Below are positions 1 to 6,515 of a stretch of 10,291 nucleotides of DNA, one piece after another. Source of the DNA: Candidatus Moranbacteria bacterium RIFCSPHIGHO2_02_FULL_40_12b (lineage in GTDB: Bacteria > Patescibacteriota > Minisyncoccia > Moranbacterales > 2-12-FULL-40-10); NCBI GenBank assembly GCA_001784725.1, contig MFRX01000011.1, forward strand, positions 1-10,291, written 5' to 3'. The position numbers and the translations under genes were made by a program. The first letter of the stretch is position 1; each line of letters opens with the position of its first letter. The notes under the pieces are model-generated. The model saw only the letters and a program-made list of their open reading frames with translations, was not told the origin of the DNA and made no database searches.

Positions 1-1
1 T

Positions 2-895
2 ATTATCACCCGGCTTAATACCGTCCATATTGCCTATATCCATTCACCGATGAGGTTTGTCTGGGACTATCACGAACAATATATTCGTGAAGTTAAAAGT
101 TTAAAATTAAAAGTTCAAAGTTTTTTTATTAGATTTTTCGGGAGATTATTTTTAAGTTACTTGCGTTTGTGGGATTATGAAGCGGCGCAAAGGCCGGATT
201 ATTTGGTAGCTAATTCGTGTTATACGCAAGAGAGGATAAAAAAATACTACCGGAGAGATAGTGAAGTTATTTACCCGCCCGCGTCAAACTCCCTTCTCCC
301 TTCGGGAGAAGGTGCCCACAGGGCGGATGAGGGAGCGTTGCAGAAAGAACCCTCTCTCCCATCCTCTCTCCCAAAAGGAGAGAGGGGTAATGGAAGATAC
401 TTTCTTTCGGTCTCCCGTCTTTCTCCGTATAAAAAAGTAGATATAGTTATTGAAGCGTTCAATAAGCTTGAGTTGCCGCTGGTTATAATCGGCGAGGGGA
501 AAAAGATAAAATATTACAGAAAAATCGCCGGGAAAAATGTGAAAATACTCGGTTGGCAAAGCGAAGAAAAATTGGGAGAATATTATAAAAACGCGCGGGC
601 TTTTATTTTTCCAACTGAAGACGATTTCGGCTTAACTATGGTTGAAGCGATGAATTATGGAGTTCCGGTGATAGCTTATAATGGCGGCGGAGCAAAAGAG
701 ATAGTTGAGGAAGGTATGACCGGAGAATTTTTCGACGCGCAGACAGTTGAAGTGCTGGCAGACGGAGTGAGAAAGTTTATGGAGAATGAGGAGAAATATG
801 ATAAAAATTATATAATAAAAAGAGCGGGAGAATTTGGGAAAGCGAGGTTTAAATTGGAATTTATGAACTATATAGAAAGTATAATAAATTCCTAA
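2..895 (+). CDS. Glycosyltransferase family 4, 5'-truncated by window edge
   Basis: This is the 3' part of a GT-B retaining glycosyltransferase (GT4), which moves a sugar from an activated nucleotide donor to a growing surface glycan or lipid-linked acceptor at the cytoplasmic membrane face. The frame is open to the first bases, so the ATG at 50 is internal: the residues before it (VHIAYIHSPMRFVWDYHEQY) are the usual GT4 N-domain stretch. Further family landmarks are AAQRPDYLVANS, VIYPP, SVSRLSPYKKVD (start of the C-terminal Rossmann domain), VIIGEG and FPTEDDFGLTMVEAMNYGVPVIA. The usual EX7E motif reads here as D-X7-E (D at 620-622), a mild substitution. Two segments look foreign: an AT-rich stretch at about 91-125 and a GC-rich hairpin element at 289-387, both read through in frame. 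The latter adds about 33 residues between VIYPP and the C-domain. The stop lies in the AT-rich repeat that follows. Donor and acceptor cannot be told from sequence. Confidence 0.93.
   Translation: MITRLNTVHIAYIHSPMRFVWDYHEQYIREVKSLKLKVQSFFIRFFGRLFLSYLRLWDYEAAQRPDYLVANSCYTQERIKKYYRRDSEVIYPPASNSLLPSGEGAHRADEGALQKEPSLPSSLPKGERGNGRYFLSVSRLSPYKKVDIVIEAFNKLELPLVIIGEGKKIKYYRKIAGKNVKILGWQSEEKLGEYYKNARAFIFPTEDDFGLTMVEAMNYGVPVIAYNGGGAKEIVEEGMTGEFFDAQTVEVLADGVRKFMENEEKYDKNYIIKRAGEFGKARFKLEFMNYIESIINS
91..125. repeat. AT-rich repeat-like stretch inside the GT4 gene
   Basis: A run built from near-repeats of AAAAGTT/AAAGTTT (for example AGTTAAAAGTTTAAAATT and AAAAGTTCAAAGTTT) breaks the GT4 coding sequence. 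It encodes VKSLKLKVQSFF between the conserved DYHEQY and LSYLRLWDYEAAQRPDY parts. It looks like the simple AT-rich repeats found between genes in Patescibacteria, read through in frame. GT4 proteins vary here, so ordinary Lys/Leu coding sequence is also possible. Confidence 0.35.
289..387. repeat. GC-rich multi-hairpin repeat inserted in frame in the GT4 gene
   Basis: About 99 bases of C/T-rich and G/A-rich arms stand out from the AT-rich gene. Hairpin 1 pairs CCTTCTCCC (292-300) with GGGAGAAGG (304-312) over a TTC loop. A small GCCC-ACA-GGGC hairpin follows at 314-324, and CTCCCT (289-294) can alternatively close the unit with AGGGAG (330-335). Hairpin 2 pairs CCTCTCTCC (363-371) with GGAGAGAGG (377-385). 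The same CCTCTCTCC also occurs at 351-359, giving a 12-base direct repeat that could pair instead. The element has no stop in the gene's frame and encodes a Pro/Ser/Gly/Glu-rich insert. From memory it resembles interspersed palindromic repeats common between bacterial genes (CTCTCCC...GGGAGAGGGTGCCC...GGGCGG...GAGGG type), but I could not search for it. Confidence 0.75.
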
Positions 896-997
896 TTCCT
901 AATATCTAATCAAATCCCAATTTTTTTAATGACCATTTTTTTGAAATTTAGACATTGGAAATTATTTAGAAATTAGAAATTCTTAATTAGAAATTTT
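887..997. repeat. AT-rich imperfect inverted repeat between GT4 and holB (copy A)
   Basis: This region is made of TAATTCCTAATATCTAATC-type left-arm units and GAAATTATTTAGAAATTAG-type right-arm units, which are roughly inverse complements around a centre near 925-945. The stop codon of the GT4 gene (TAA, 893-895) lies in its left edge, and its right edge abuts the holB ATG. The same ordered blocks (CTAATCAA, CAATTT, AATGA, GAAATT, CATT, GAAATT, TTAATTAGAAATTTT) recur at 4722-4815, so it is a dispersed element. It holds no coding sequence, and I see no clear promoter or Shine-Dalgarno sequence in it. Confidence 0.7.
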
Positions 998-1885
998 ATG
1001 GACTTCATCGGCAATAAAAAAGCCGTAACACTTTTGGAAAAAACTATTCAAAGCGGCAAGGTGAGCCAGGCCTATCTTTTTTCCGGGCCGGAAGCGGTAG
1101 GAAAATTCACGCTAGCCAAATTTTTTTCCCGCGCCATAATTTCCAATCAGTCATTTACTTCAATACTTCGAAATATTAAAGTAAATGCCGGGAAAGATAA
1201 TTTTCTTTTGGATCTGATTGTCCTTAGTCCGGATGTGGAAGAAAAAAATGGGATAATCAGGGAGAAAGACATTCCGATTGAGAAAATAAGAAATGCCCAA
1301 AAGGAACTTACGCTTTATCCGTATCAGGGAAAGTATAAAGTGCTGATTATTAACGACGCGCACAAACTTACCGAGCAGTCCCAAAACGCGCTGCTCAAGA
1401 CCCTCGAGGAGCCGAATTCCACTTCAGTAATAATTCTGGCTACTCATGAAGAGGCAAAAATTTTTCCCACCATAAAATCGCGGTGCCAAAAAATAAATTT
1501 TAATCTGGTTCCAGACAGTGAGATAAATCTGGAAGCATCTGAAATGAAAGACATTTCGCTTTATTCACTGGGGAGGCCCGGGTTGGCGGTAAATATGATT
1601 AATAAAAAAGAAGAACTCAGTTTTTTCAAAGGGGCTTTGGATGAGCTAAGGGAACTTTCTTCCGCCAGTGTCAACCAAAGATTGGCGAAAGCGGAGGAAA
1701 TATCAAAAAACAAAATAGAAGCCATAAAAAAAATGAACGTCTGGATCTGGTTTCTCCATAAAAAATCCATAACAGAGCCAAAATTTTTTTCCATTTTGGA
1801 AAAAATCCACAAGTGTATGGATGAAATTAATAATACTAATGCCAGCGCCCGCCTGCTGCTGGAAAATTTATTTTTGGATTTATAA
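998..1885 (+). CDS. holB: DNA polymerase III delta' subunit (clamp loader)
   Basis: The 295-residue protein matches the delta' subunit of the bacterial clamp loader, the non-catalytic AAA+ wrench that helps load the beta sliding clamp onto primed DNA. Landmarks in order are an N-terminal GN-X-KAV...SGKVSQAYLFSGP, a P-loop-like GPEAVGKFTLA (residues 30-40, with Ala for the usual third Gly), a degenerate Walker B IINDAHKL (about 117-124), LLKTLEEP (132-139), sensor-1 region ATHE, and the SRC motif (161-163) that supplies an arginine finger to the neighbouring subunit. The four-cysteine zinc module after the P-loop is missing; the only cysteines are in SRC and near the C-terminus. The C-terminal third is weakly conserved, as is usual for the collar domain. 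The ATG follows the AT-rich repeat directly, with no Shine-Dalgarno sequence. The length is normal for short delta' proteins. A DnaX identity is unlikely given the size and missing Zn module. Confidence 0.92.
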   Translation: MDFIGNKKAVTLLEKTIQSGKVSQAYLFSGPEAVGKFTLAKFFSRAIISNQSFTSILRNIKVNAGKDNFLLDLIVLSPDVEEKNGIIREKDIPIEKIRNAQKELTLYPYQGKYKVLIINDAHKLTEQSQNALLKTLEEPNSTSVIILATHEEAKIFPTIKSRCQKINFNLVPDSEINLEASEMKDISLYSLGRPGLAVNMINKKEELSFFKGALDELRELSSASVNQRLAKAEEISKNKIEAIKKMNVWIWFLHKKSITEPKFFSILEKIHKCMDEINNTNASARLLLENLFLDL

Positions 1886-1897
1886 CAAATTTTATTA

Positions 1898-1984
1898 GGA
1901 CTTACGCGTTTGCGGACATCCGATGTCTTTCGGTCGTTATGGTCGCGAGACATCGGATGTTCAAAGAGGCAAACGCGTAAGTCC
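1898..1984. repeat. 87-nt hairpin element with 16-bp perfect terminal inverted repeats
   Basis: GGACTTACGCGTTTGC (1898-1913) is the exact inverse complement of GCAAACGCGTAAGTCC (1969-1984). Directly inside, 1914-1928 pairs with 1948-1962 (15 bp with one G-U), leaving a 6-nt bulge on the 3' side (1963-1968) and a 19-nt loop (1929-1947). It has no transposase and is more GC-rich than its surroundings. The structure suggests a miniature transposable element or an interspersed palindrome. From memory, GGACTTACGC resembles insertion-sequence and MITE ends reported in cyanobacteria, but I could not verify this. I found no convincing target-site duplication; flanks AATTTTATTA and AATTTATATC are only similar. 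It ends 12 nt before the ftsQ ATG, so the RNA hairpin could influence ftsQ translation or holB-ftsQ read-through. Confidence 0.85.
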
Positions 1985-1996
1985 AATTTATATCAA

Positions 1997-2848
1997 ATGA
2001 TTTCCGAAAGAAAGCAGCAAAAAGAAAAAAAAACTAAGTCCTTATCCAATTTTATTTTCATATTTTTGGCTTGTTCTTTTTTGGGAGTTCTGATATATTC
2101 ACTTTTTTTTTCCGATTTTCTGCGGGTAAACAGGATTATCCTGGAGGGAATTAAGGAGCTTGACGAAAAAAAAGTAAATAAATCGCTCTTTTCATATATT
2201 AGCGGCAGTTACTTGAAAATTCTGCCAAGAAACAGCTTGATAGCCGTGTCTAAGGGCGAATTAAGGAAAAATCTCATGCGGGACTTTAAAAAAATAAAAG
2301 GTATTAAAATCGAAAAAAAATTTCCCGATGCGATAAAAATAAAAATTACTGAAAGGAAGTCGCTTATACTTTGGTGTTCAGGAGGGCCCTGCTATATTAT
2401 CGACGAAAACGGTTACGCGTACAGCATAATCGATTTGAATTCAGAAGAAGTAAGGCAAAACAAACTTGTTAAATTGGTGGACAATAGCGCGAAGCCCATT
2501 AGTTTGGGTGAGAAGGTCTTAGAAAGAGAATTTGTGGAGTCCATTTCTAATATTAGGGAGAGAATTAAGGAAGAATTAAAATTTGACACGGAAGAAGAAT
2601 TTTCTACTCAAGCGAGGGTCTCCGGAGATATAAAAATAAAAATAAATGATGGCTTCACATTATTTATTGATGCGCGCCAACCTTTAGAAGTTACCTTTAG
2701 TACTCTCAAAATATTTTTGGAAAATGAGGATATAAAGAAAAAAACTAAGGATCTTGAATATGTGGATCTGAAAGTTGAAGGAAAGGTCTATTATAAATTT
2801 AAAGATGAAGAGAAAGAAAAAACAGAAGAAAAAGAAGTGAAGAACTAA
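1997..2848 (+). CDS. ftsQ: Cell division protein FtsQ/DivIB-like (POTRA domain)
   Basis: This 284-residue single-pass membrane protein has the FtsQ/DivIB plan. A short Lys-rich cytoplasmic tail (1-17) is followed by one membrane helix (about 18-38) and an extracytoplasmic POTRA domain (about 42-115) beginning FLRVNRIILEG and ending FPDAIKIKITERKSLILW. A beta domain follows, then a charged tail of Lys and Glu. FtsQ/DivIB links the FtsB/FtsL pair to septal wall synthesis. I chose the ATG at 1997 because the frame upstream to TTG 1910 lies wholly inside the hairpin element, and the sequence from 1997 begins as FtsQ proteins do. There is no clear Shine-Dalgarno sequence, and the element's stem ends 12 nt upstream. 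ftsQ follows holB by 111 nt and probably shares its transcript. The stop (TAA 2846-2848) overlaps the stop of the opposing gene. Confidence 0.88.
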   Translation: MISERKQQKEKKTKSLSNFIFIFLACSFLGVLIYSLFFSDFLRVNRIILEGIKELDEKKVNKSLFSYISGSYLKILPRNSLIAVSKGELRKNLMRDFKKIKGIKIEKKFPDAIKIKITERKSLILWCSGGPCYIIDENGYAYSIIDLNSEEVRQNKLVKLVDNSAKPISLGEKVLEREFVESISNIRERIKEELKFDTEEEFSTQARVSGDIKIKINDGFTLFIDARQPLEVTFSTLKIFLENEDIKKKTKDLEYVDLKVEGKVYYKFKDEEKEKTEEKEVKN

Positions 2849-4710
2849 GGAATTCGGAAGACGAATATTGAATCTCCGATTCTAATCGGATCATAACTCC
2901 TTGTCCAGGCATATGACTTATCGCCTGGATTTTTCTTTTTATATATGCCTTCTTGAAGGAATTCTGCCGAAATTGCGTACCAGCCGGAAACGGGATCCAA
3001 ATCAGCATGCCACGGAATAAATTTTTCTTTTAAATAATATTCGGGGCTGGAACCGCCGAAATAATCGACGCGGATTTTTTCAATTTTACCAAAAGTCGGA
3101 TGTGGATTTACGGAAGAAAAATTCACGCATATTAAAGAATTAGTTTTCATCAGATCAGAACATTTATTATATTCATCCACCCAATTTCTTAGCCGTTTCA
3201 AATCCTGTCCCCAGTCCAAATTGGAATCCACGACATATTTATATCCGCTTTTCGGACCGCCAGCCGCTTCATTGAAATAGGAAATATAGCTGGGGAAGAA
3301 AATTATCGGTTCAAGGATTATCCAAAAAACCAAAACAGCCAAGGCAATTTTAAACATTTTTCTAGAATGTTCGTTCAGTCCCTTGAGGAATTCGAATGAT
3401 TGTTTCGCGACTAAGACATAAGCGAAAGGAAGAATGGGGAAAAGATGGCGGAATCCAATGTTGAGATTTCCGGTGATGCTTAAATAGGAATAAAGGGCGA
3501 TGAACGCCAGCATCGAGTACTGGGCGACGCCAGTCCGCAGATATAAGCCAATTGAAACAAGAATTTTCCTTAGATAGCTTCCAGGTTTTTCAAAAGTGTT
3601 TTTCAGCGCGTTAATAATGGCGCAGATCAGCGAGAAAATAAGCAAAAACAGCATAGGCAGCGTTTCTTTAAGAATAAAGACGGTGGGGAAATAGGACATC
3701 CTGGCATGGTTATCCACTTCGCCGAAAAAGTAATAAGTGTTTCCGCCACTAACTCTAACGAAAACCATCGCGACTCCGAGAACATATTCGCTCATTGGCC
3801 GCAGGACATCCGACTGGTCCATTTTAATGATTATGGATTTTGTAATTGCGCTTTTGCCTTCATCTGAAAAAACGGACTTTGCCACATCAGTCACTTTCCC
3901 CTCTGGCATTCTGAAAGTTGTAACGAAATAAACCGCGAATATTACTCCAAAACAGACGATAAGAGCAATTATGAATTTCCTTATATATATCCAGAAATAT
4001 TTCCATTTATACCGGAAAGTTGAGATAACTTCACTTTCCGGCTTTTTTCTGGCCAGCGCGTAAAAGACAAGGATTAGTCCGAAAATCGGAAAAAGGAGAA
4101 CCGCGGAGAACTTCGCCAATTCCGCCAAACCCAGAAACAATCCGGCTAAAACAGTATTATTAAAATCCGGCTTTTTCAGGAATTTCACGAAAAAATAAAA
4201 AGCGAAAAAAATAAAAGCCGCGATTCCAATATCGGTCGTCACGTAATGGTTGTGTCCCAAAATATTCGGGTCAAAAGCGTAAAGTAAAAGCGCGAAAAGT
4301 CCGGCGGCGGTGCCGGCCAGTTCTTTTGTCCACTGAAAGATAAATATGCCGAGAATCAGGGCGATTAAAATTATCGGAAAGCGCGACCAGAAAGTGATTG
4401 CGTCGGCGTTATTGGAATGGATAAATTTATTTCCCAGGTTCCATTGTTCGTTAATTCCTGTTTTCCACCCCGGGTCGTCAGTGGGAAATTTTACGTCCAT
4501 GAAAGCCAGGGGAATTCCGGCAAGGTATTTAATGAGGGGAGGATGTTCAGGATTAAGCCGCATATCGGCGTATTTCACATAAGTATAAGCGGACGGAATA
4601 TGCGCCTGCTCGTCCATGGTGGTTGATTCTTGCGAGGAAACTATTAATGATACAGCGAATACTGTCGTTAAAATTAACGCTACTATTAATTTGGAATATT
4701 TTTTGAGCAT
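2845..4710 (-). CDS. GT-C glycosyltransferase, GT39/PMT-like polytopic membrane protein
   Basis: This 621-residue protein has about ten to eleven hydrophobic segments and belongs to the dolichyl-phosphate-mannose-protein mannosyltransferase-like superfamily. Such enzymes take a sugar from a polyprenyl-phosphate carrier and add it to proteins, lipids or glycans on the outer membrane face. The first external loop carries the signature: TMDEQAHIPSAYTY with D33-E34 (acidic catalytic or metal region) and RLNPEHPPLIKYL (about 51-63). Near the C-terminus SNLDWGQDLKRL (around 496-507) sits in an extracytoplasmic domain, a motif seen in the same bacterial PMT_2-type family. The ATG at 4710 directly precedes the first hydrophobic helix. 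It lies downstream of another GT-C gene, separated by the AT-rich repeat, and is probably co-transcribed from the divergent region at 6409-6515. Its TAG stop overlaps the ftsQ stop. Acceptor and sugar are unknown. Confidence 0.9.
   Translation of the reverse strand: MLKKYSKLIVALILTTVFAVSLIVSSQESTTMDEQAHIPSAYTYVKYADMRLNPEHPPLIKYLAGIPLAFMDVKFPTDDPGWKTGINEQWNLGNKFIHSNNADAITFWSRFPIILIALILGIFIFQWTKELAGTAAGLFALLLYAFDPNILGHNHYVTTDIGIAAFIFFAFYFFVKFLKKPDFNNTVLAGLFLGLAELAKFSAVLLFPIFGLILVFYALARKKPESEVISTFRYKWKYFWIYIRKFIIALIVCFGVIFAVYFVTTFRMPEGKVTDVAKSVFSDEGKSAITKSIIIKMDQSDVLRPMSEYVLGVAMVFVRVSGGNTYYFFGEVDNHARMSYFPTVFILKETLPMLFLLIFSLICAIINALKNTFEKPGSYLRKILVSIGLYLRTGVAQYSMLAFIALYSYLSITGNLNIGFRHLFPILPFAYVLVAKQSFEFLKGLNEHSRKMFKIALAVLVFWIILEPIIFFPSYISYFNEAAGGPKSGYKYVVDSNLDWGQDLKRLRNWVDEYNKCSDLMKTNSLICVNFSSVNPHPTFGKIEKIRVDYFGGSSPEYYLKEKFIPWHADLDPVSGWYAISAEFLQEGIYKKKNPGDKSYAWTRSYDPIRIGDSIFVFRIP
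2904..2941 (+). terminator. Likely intrinsic terminator of the holB-ftsQ transcript
   Basis: TCCAGGC (2904-2910) pairs with GCCTGGA (2923-2929), and ATA/TAT can extend the stem around a one-base bulge. It is followed by TTTTTCTTTTT (2930-2940). The position 55 nt after the ftsQ stop and the orientation suit Rho-independent termination. The sequence lies inside the 3' coding part of the opposing glycosyltransferase gene, so it also serves as codons on the other strand. Confidence 0.55.
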
Positions 4711-4721
4711 AATTATCTATG

Positions 4722-4815
4722 AATTTCTAATTCCCAATTTCTAATTTCTAATCAAGTTTCAATTTACCAATGATGAAATTAGGCATTAGAAATTAAATCA
4801 TTAATTAGAAATTTT
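4722..4815. repeat. AT-rich imperfect inverted repeat between the GT-C genes (copy B)
   Basis: Outer arms AATTTCTAATT (4722-4732) and AATTAGAAATT (4803-4813) are exact inverse complements, as are inner arms AATTTCTAAT (4743-4752) and ATTAGAAATT (4785-4794). The centre has the same block order as the element at 887-997. The TAA stop and last codons of the upstream GT-C gene (4801-4803 and onward) come from this element. No gene or clear promoter lies in it. Confidence 0.72.
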
Positions 4816-6408
4816 ATTTATGCTTATTACCGTAAAATCAGAATTAAATCCAGGATTCAGGTCTACTTTATTAATAGTGGCAGAAGGATAAATCTTTTTC
4901 AGGTTGTCAATCATATTCTGTTCATAATCCATCGGAATAAATACCATCGGTTTTTTCAAGACAGCATCCGTCCCTTTTTTCAGAAAAGTCAGGTTTTTTG
5001 CTTTATCATGGGTCAGATATTTCACTACGTGCGCGCTTACCGCGAAACCATCCTCCATTTCGCGCCCGTGGCCGTTGGCGAAAACATATTTGTTCACTCC
5101 GTCAGGAAGATTGTTGAAGTAAATGGCTATATTTTTATATCTCTCGTCAAATTGCCCGTGCTGATTAGGATTTTTCGCCCAAAAAAAGAAATATTTGGTT
5201 GTCTCAAATATTGGAATCGAAACAAAGGCAATAGTAAGAATTGATAATGTCACGATTTTTGCCTGATAGCCCATTTTTTCAATCTTCCAAAAAATCCATA
5301 AAACAGGAATCGCGGATATTATGAATACCGCGGGCAATGTGCCAATTGAACGGAGGGCGTGCGGCAACCCTTCTTCAGTCAGAAATTCCGGAGCCAGCAT
5401 CACGAAAAACCAGCTTAATAGAAAAATATAAATGTGGAGTTTTTCGTCCCGGATTTTATCCCGGAATCGCAGAAACAGAAGTTCAATGGTTTTTACTATC
5501 AAATACAGAAAGCCAATAAGGAACGAGACCCCGACCGCTGGCTGAAGAATCGGATAAGGCGGATAATTGTGGCGCCAATTCTGGTCACCCCAGAAATTAT
5601 ATTTCGCCAAACTCAATCCCAAGGTCTTCACAAAAAGTTTAATTGGATGGCCCTTGTTTATTTCCGGCGAAAAAATGGAAACGGCGCCAGTTCGCGAACT
5701 GAAATGATCGGGGTGTTTCCAGAAATCAATGAGCATCGGGGACGCGGTAATTAAAAAAGAAACAAGGAAAACCATTATGAATTTCCAGTGTTCCTTAAAA
5801 AAACTTTTTTTCGTCATCACGAGAGCCGCCAGAAGAACAATAGGAATGGCGGGAGCGAGCCGGAAGGCGATGTAGGTATGGAGCCCAATGCCGAAAATCA
5901 GCCCGGACAAGATAAAATCGTGGAATTTTTTCGTCCGGATTCCCCGGAAAAGGAAATAAAAGGAGAAAACCAGGATGAACGGCAGCATATTGGCGCGGAA
6001 AGATATTCGGGAAAAATTTATTGACCAGAAAGAGAACGCGGTGAAATAGGAAGCGACGATCCCGGCGCGCCAGCTGTTTTTGAACAATTCTTTGGCCAGC
6101 AAGAAGACCCCTAAAACCGTCAGTGTCCCGAAAATTATTGACCAGATTTTAAGCCCCAAAATGGTATTTCCGAAAATCCTGATAGAAAAGGAAATCAGAT
6201 TCATGAATAATCCTTCACGACCGTAATTGTTAGTATAGAACCACTCGTAATTTCCTGTATCATTAGCGAGTATAGCGTCAGTGCCGTTTACTGTTTCATC
6301 GGGATAGAGTCCGGCGGGAATGTAATTAATTTTATAGAGGCGTAAAAACAAAGCGGACAAGACAATAGCCGCGAGAATTAGGGTATTTATGATTGTTTTG
6401 TTTTTCAT
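4801..6408 (-). CDS. GT-C glycosyltransferase, GT39-like polytopic membrane protein
   Basis: A 535-residue protein with about eleven hydrophobic segments. The first helix (about 7-24) is followed by a loop with YIPAGLYPDETVNGTDA, where P36-D37-E38 matches the acidic motif of GT39-like GT-C enzymes, and NYGREGLFMNL (about 61-71). These enzymes use polyprenyl-phosphate sugars at the outer membrane face, so surface glycan or protein glycosylation is likely; the substrate is unknown. I chose the ATG at 6408. The frame stays open to 6561, but that would run across both divergent promoters and 46 bases into the opposite gene, and the added residues lack family character. The last residues and the stop fall inside the AT-rich repeat, so the original C-terminus may have been altered by it. 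It is the first gene of a minus-strand pair with the 621-residue GT-C protein. Confidence 0.87.
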   Translation of the reverse strand: MKNKTIINTLILAAIVLSALFLRLYKINYIPAGLYPDETVNGTDAILANDTGNYEWFYTNNYGREGLFMNLISFSIRIFGNTILGLKIWSIIFGTLTVLGVFLLAKELFKNSWRAGIVASYFTAFSFWSINFSRISFRANMLPFILVFSFYFLFRGIRTKKFHDFILSGLIFGIGLHTYIAFRLAPAIPIVLLAALVMTKKSFFKEHWKFIMVFLVSFLITASPMLIDFWKHPDHFSSRTGAVSIFSPEINKGHPIKLFVKTLGLSLAKYNFWGDQNWRHNYPPYPILQPAVGVSFLIGFLYLIVKTIELLFLRFRDKIRDEKLHIYIFLLSWFFVMLAPEFLTEEGLPHALRSIGTLPAVFIISAIPVLWIFWKIEKMGYQAKIVTLSILTIAFVSIPIFETTKYFFFWAKNPNQHGQFDERYKNIAIYFNNLPDGVNKYVFANGHGREMEDGFAVSAHVVKYLTHDKAKNLTFLKKGTDAVLKKPMVFIPMDYEQNMIDNLKKIYPSATINKVDLNPGFNSDFTVISINKISN

Positions 6409-6436
6409 CTTTGTTTTTATTGGAAGAATTACCTGA

Positions 6437-6445
6437 AGTATAACA
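6437..6445 (-). promoter_or_regulatory. Extended -10 promoter for the GT-C gene pair
   Basis: Read on the minus strand this is TGTTATACT: an extended TG followed by TATACT, about 29 nt upstream of the ATG at 6408. No good -35 box sits at the expected spacing, which fits an extended -10 promoter. The transcription start is predicted at about 6430. Confidence 0.5.
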
Positions 6446-6469
6446 TATTTTTTGTTATTCACATAGCGA

Positions 6470-6484
6470 ACAAACCAAGTTTGT
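6470..6484. promoter_or_regulatory. Small inverted repeat, possible operator between divergent promoters
   Basis: ACAAAC (6470-6475), CAA, GTTTGT (6479-6484) forms a perfect 6-bp inverted repeat. It lies just upstream of the rightward -10 box and covers its extended TG (6484-6485), where a bound regulator could block or steer both promoters. This is inference; six-base arms in AT-rich DNA can arise by chance. Confidence 0.3.
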
Positions 6485-6492
6485 GATATAAT
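6484..6492 (+). promoter_or_regulatory. Extended -10 promoter for the 6516/8110 operon
   Basis: TGATATAAT combines an extended TG with a consensus TATAAT (6487-6492), 23 nt before the ATG at 6516. No good -35 box is present at 17 nt. The transcription start is predicted near 6499, giving a very short leader of about 17 nt with no clear Shine-Dalgarno sequence. Confidence 0.6.
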
Positions 6493-6515
6493 TTCAGTAA
6501 CAAGTATCAAGAAAT

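Noticed and set aside
50..52. ATG at 50 as the start of the GT4 gene
   Set aside because: The frame is open upstream and those codons encode a conserved GT4 stretch, so the true start is outside the window.
289..387. CRISPR-like or frameshifted insertion in the GT4 gene
   Set aside because: No regular repeat-spacer pattern, and the frame continues intact on both sides with conserved GT4 motifs.
1910..1996. Upstream extension of ftsQ to a TTG at 1910
   Set aside because: This stretch lies almost wholly inside the 87-nt hairpin element; FtsQ-like sequence starts at the ATG at 1997.
1886..1996. Target-site duplication flanking the 87-nt element
   Set aside because: Flanks are similar AT-rich sequence but do not match exactly in register.
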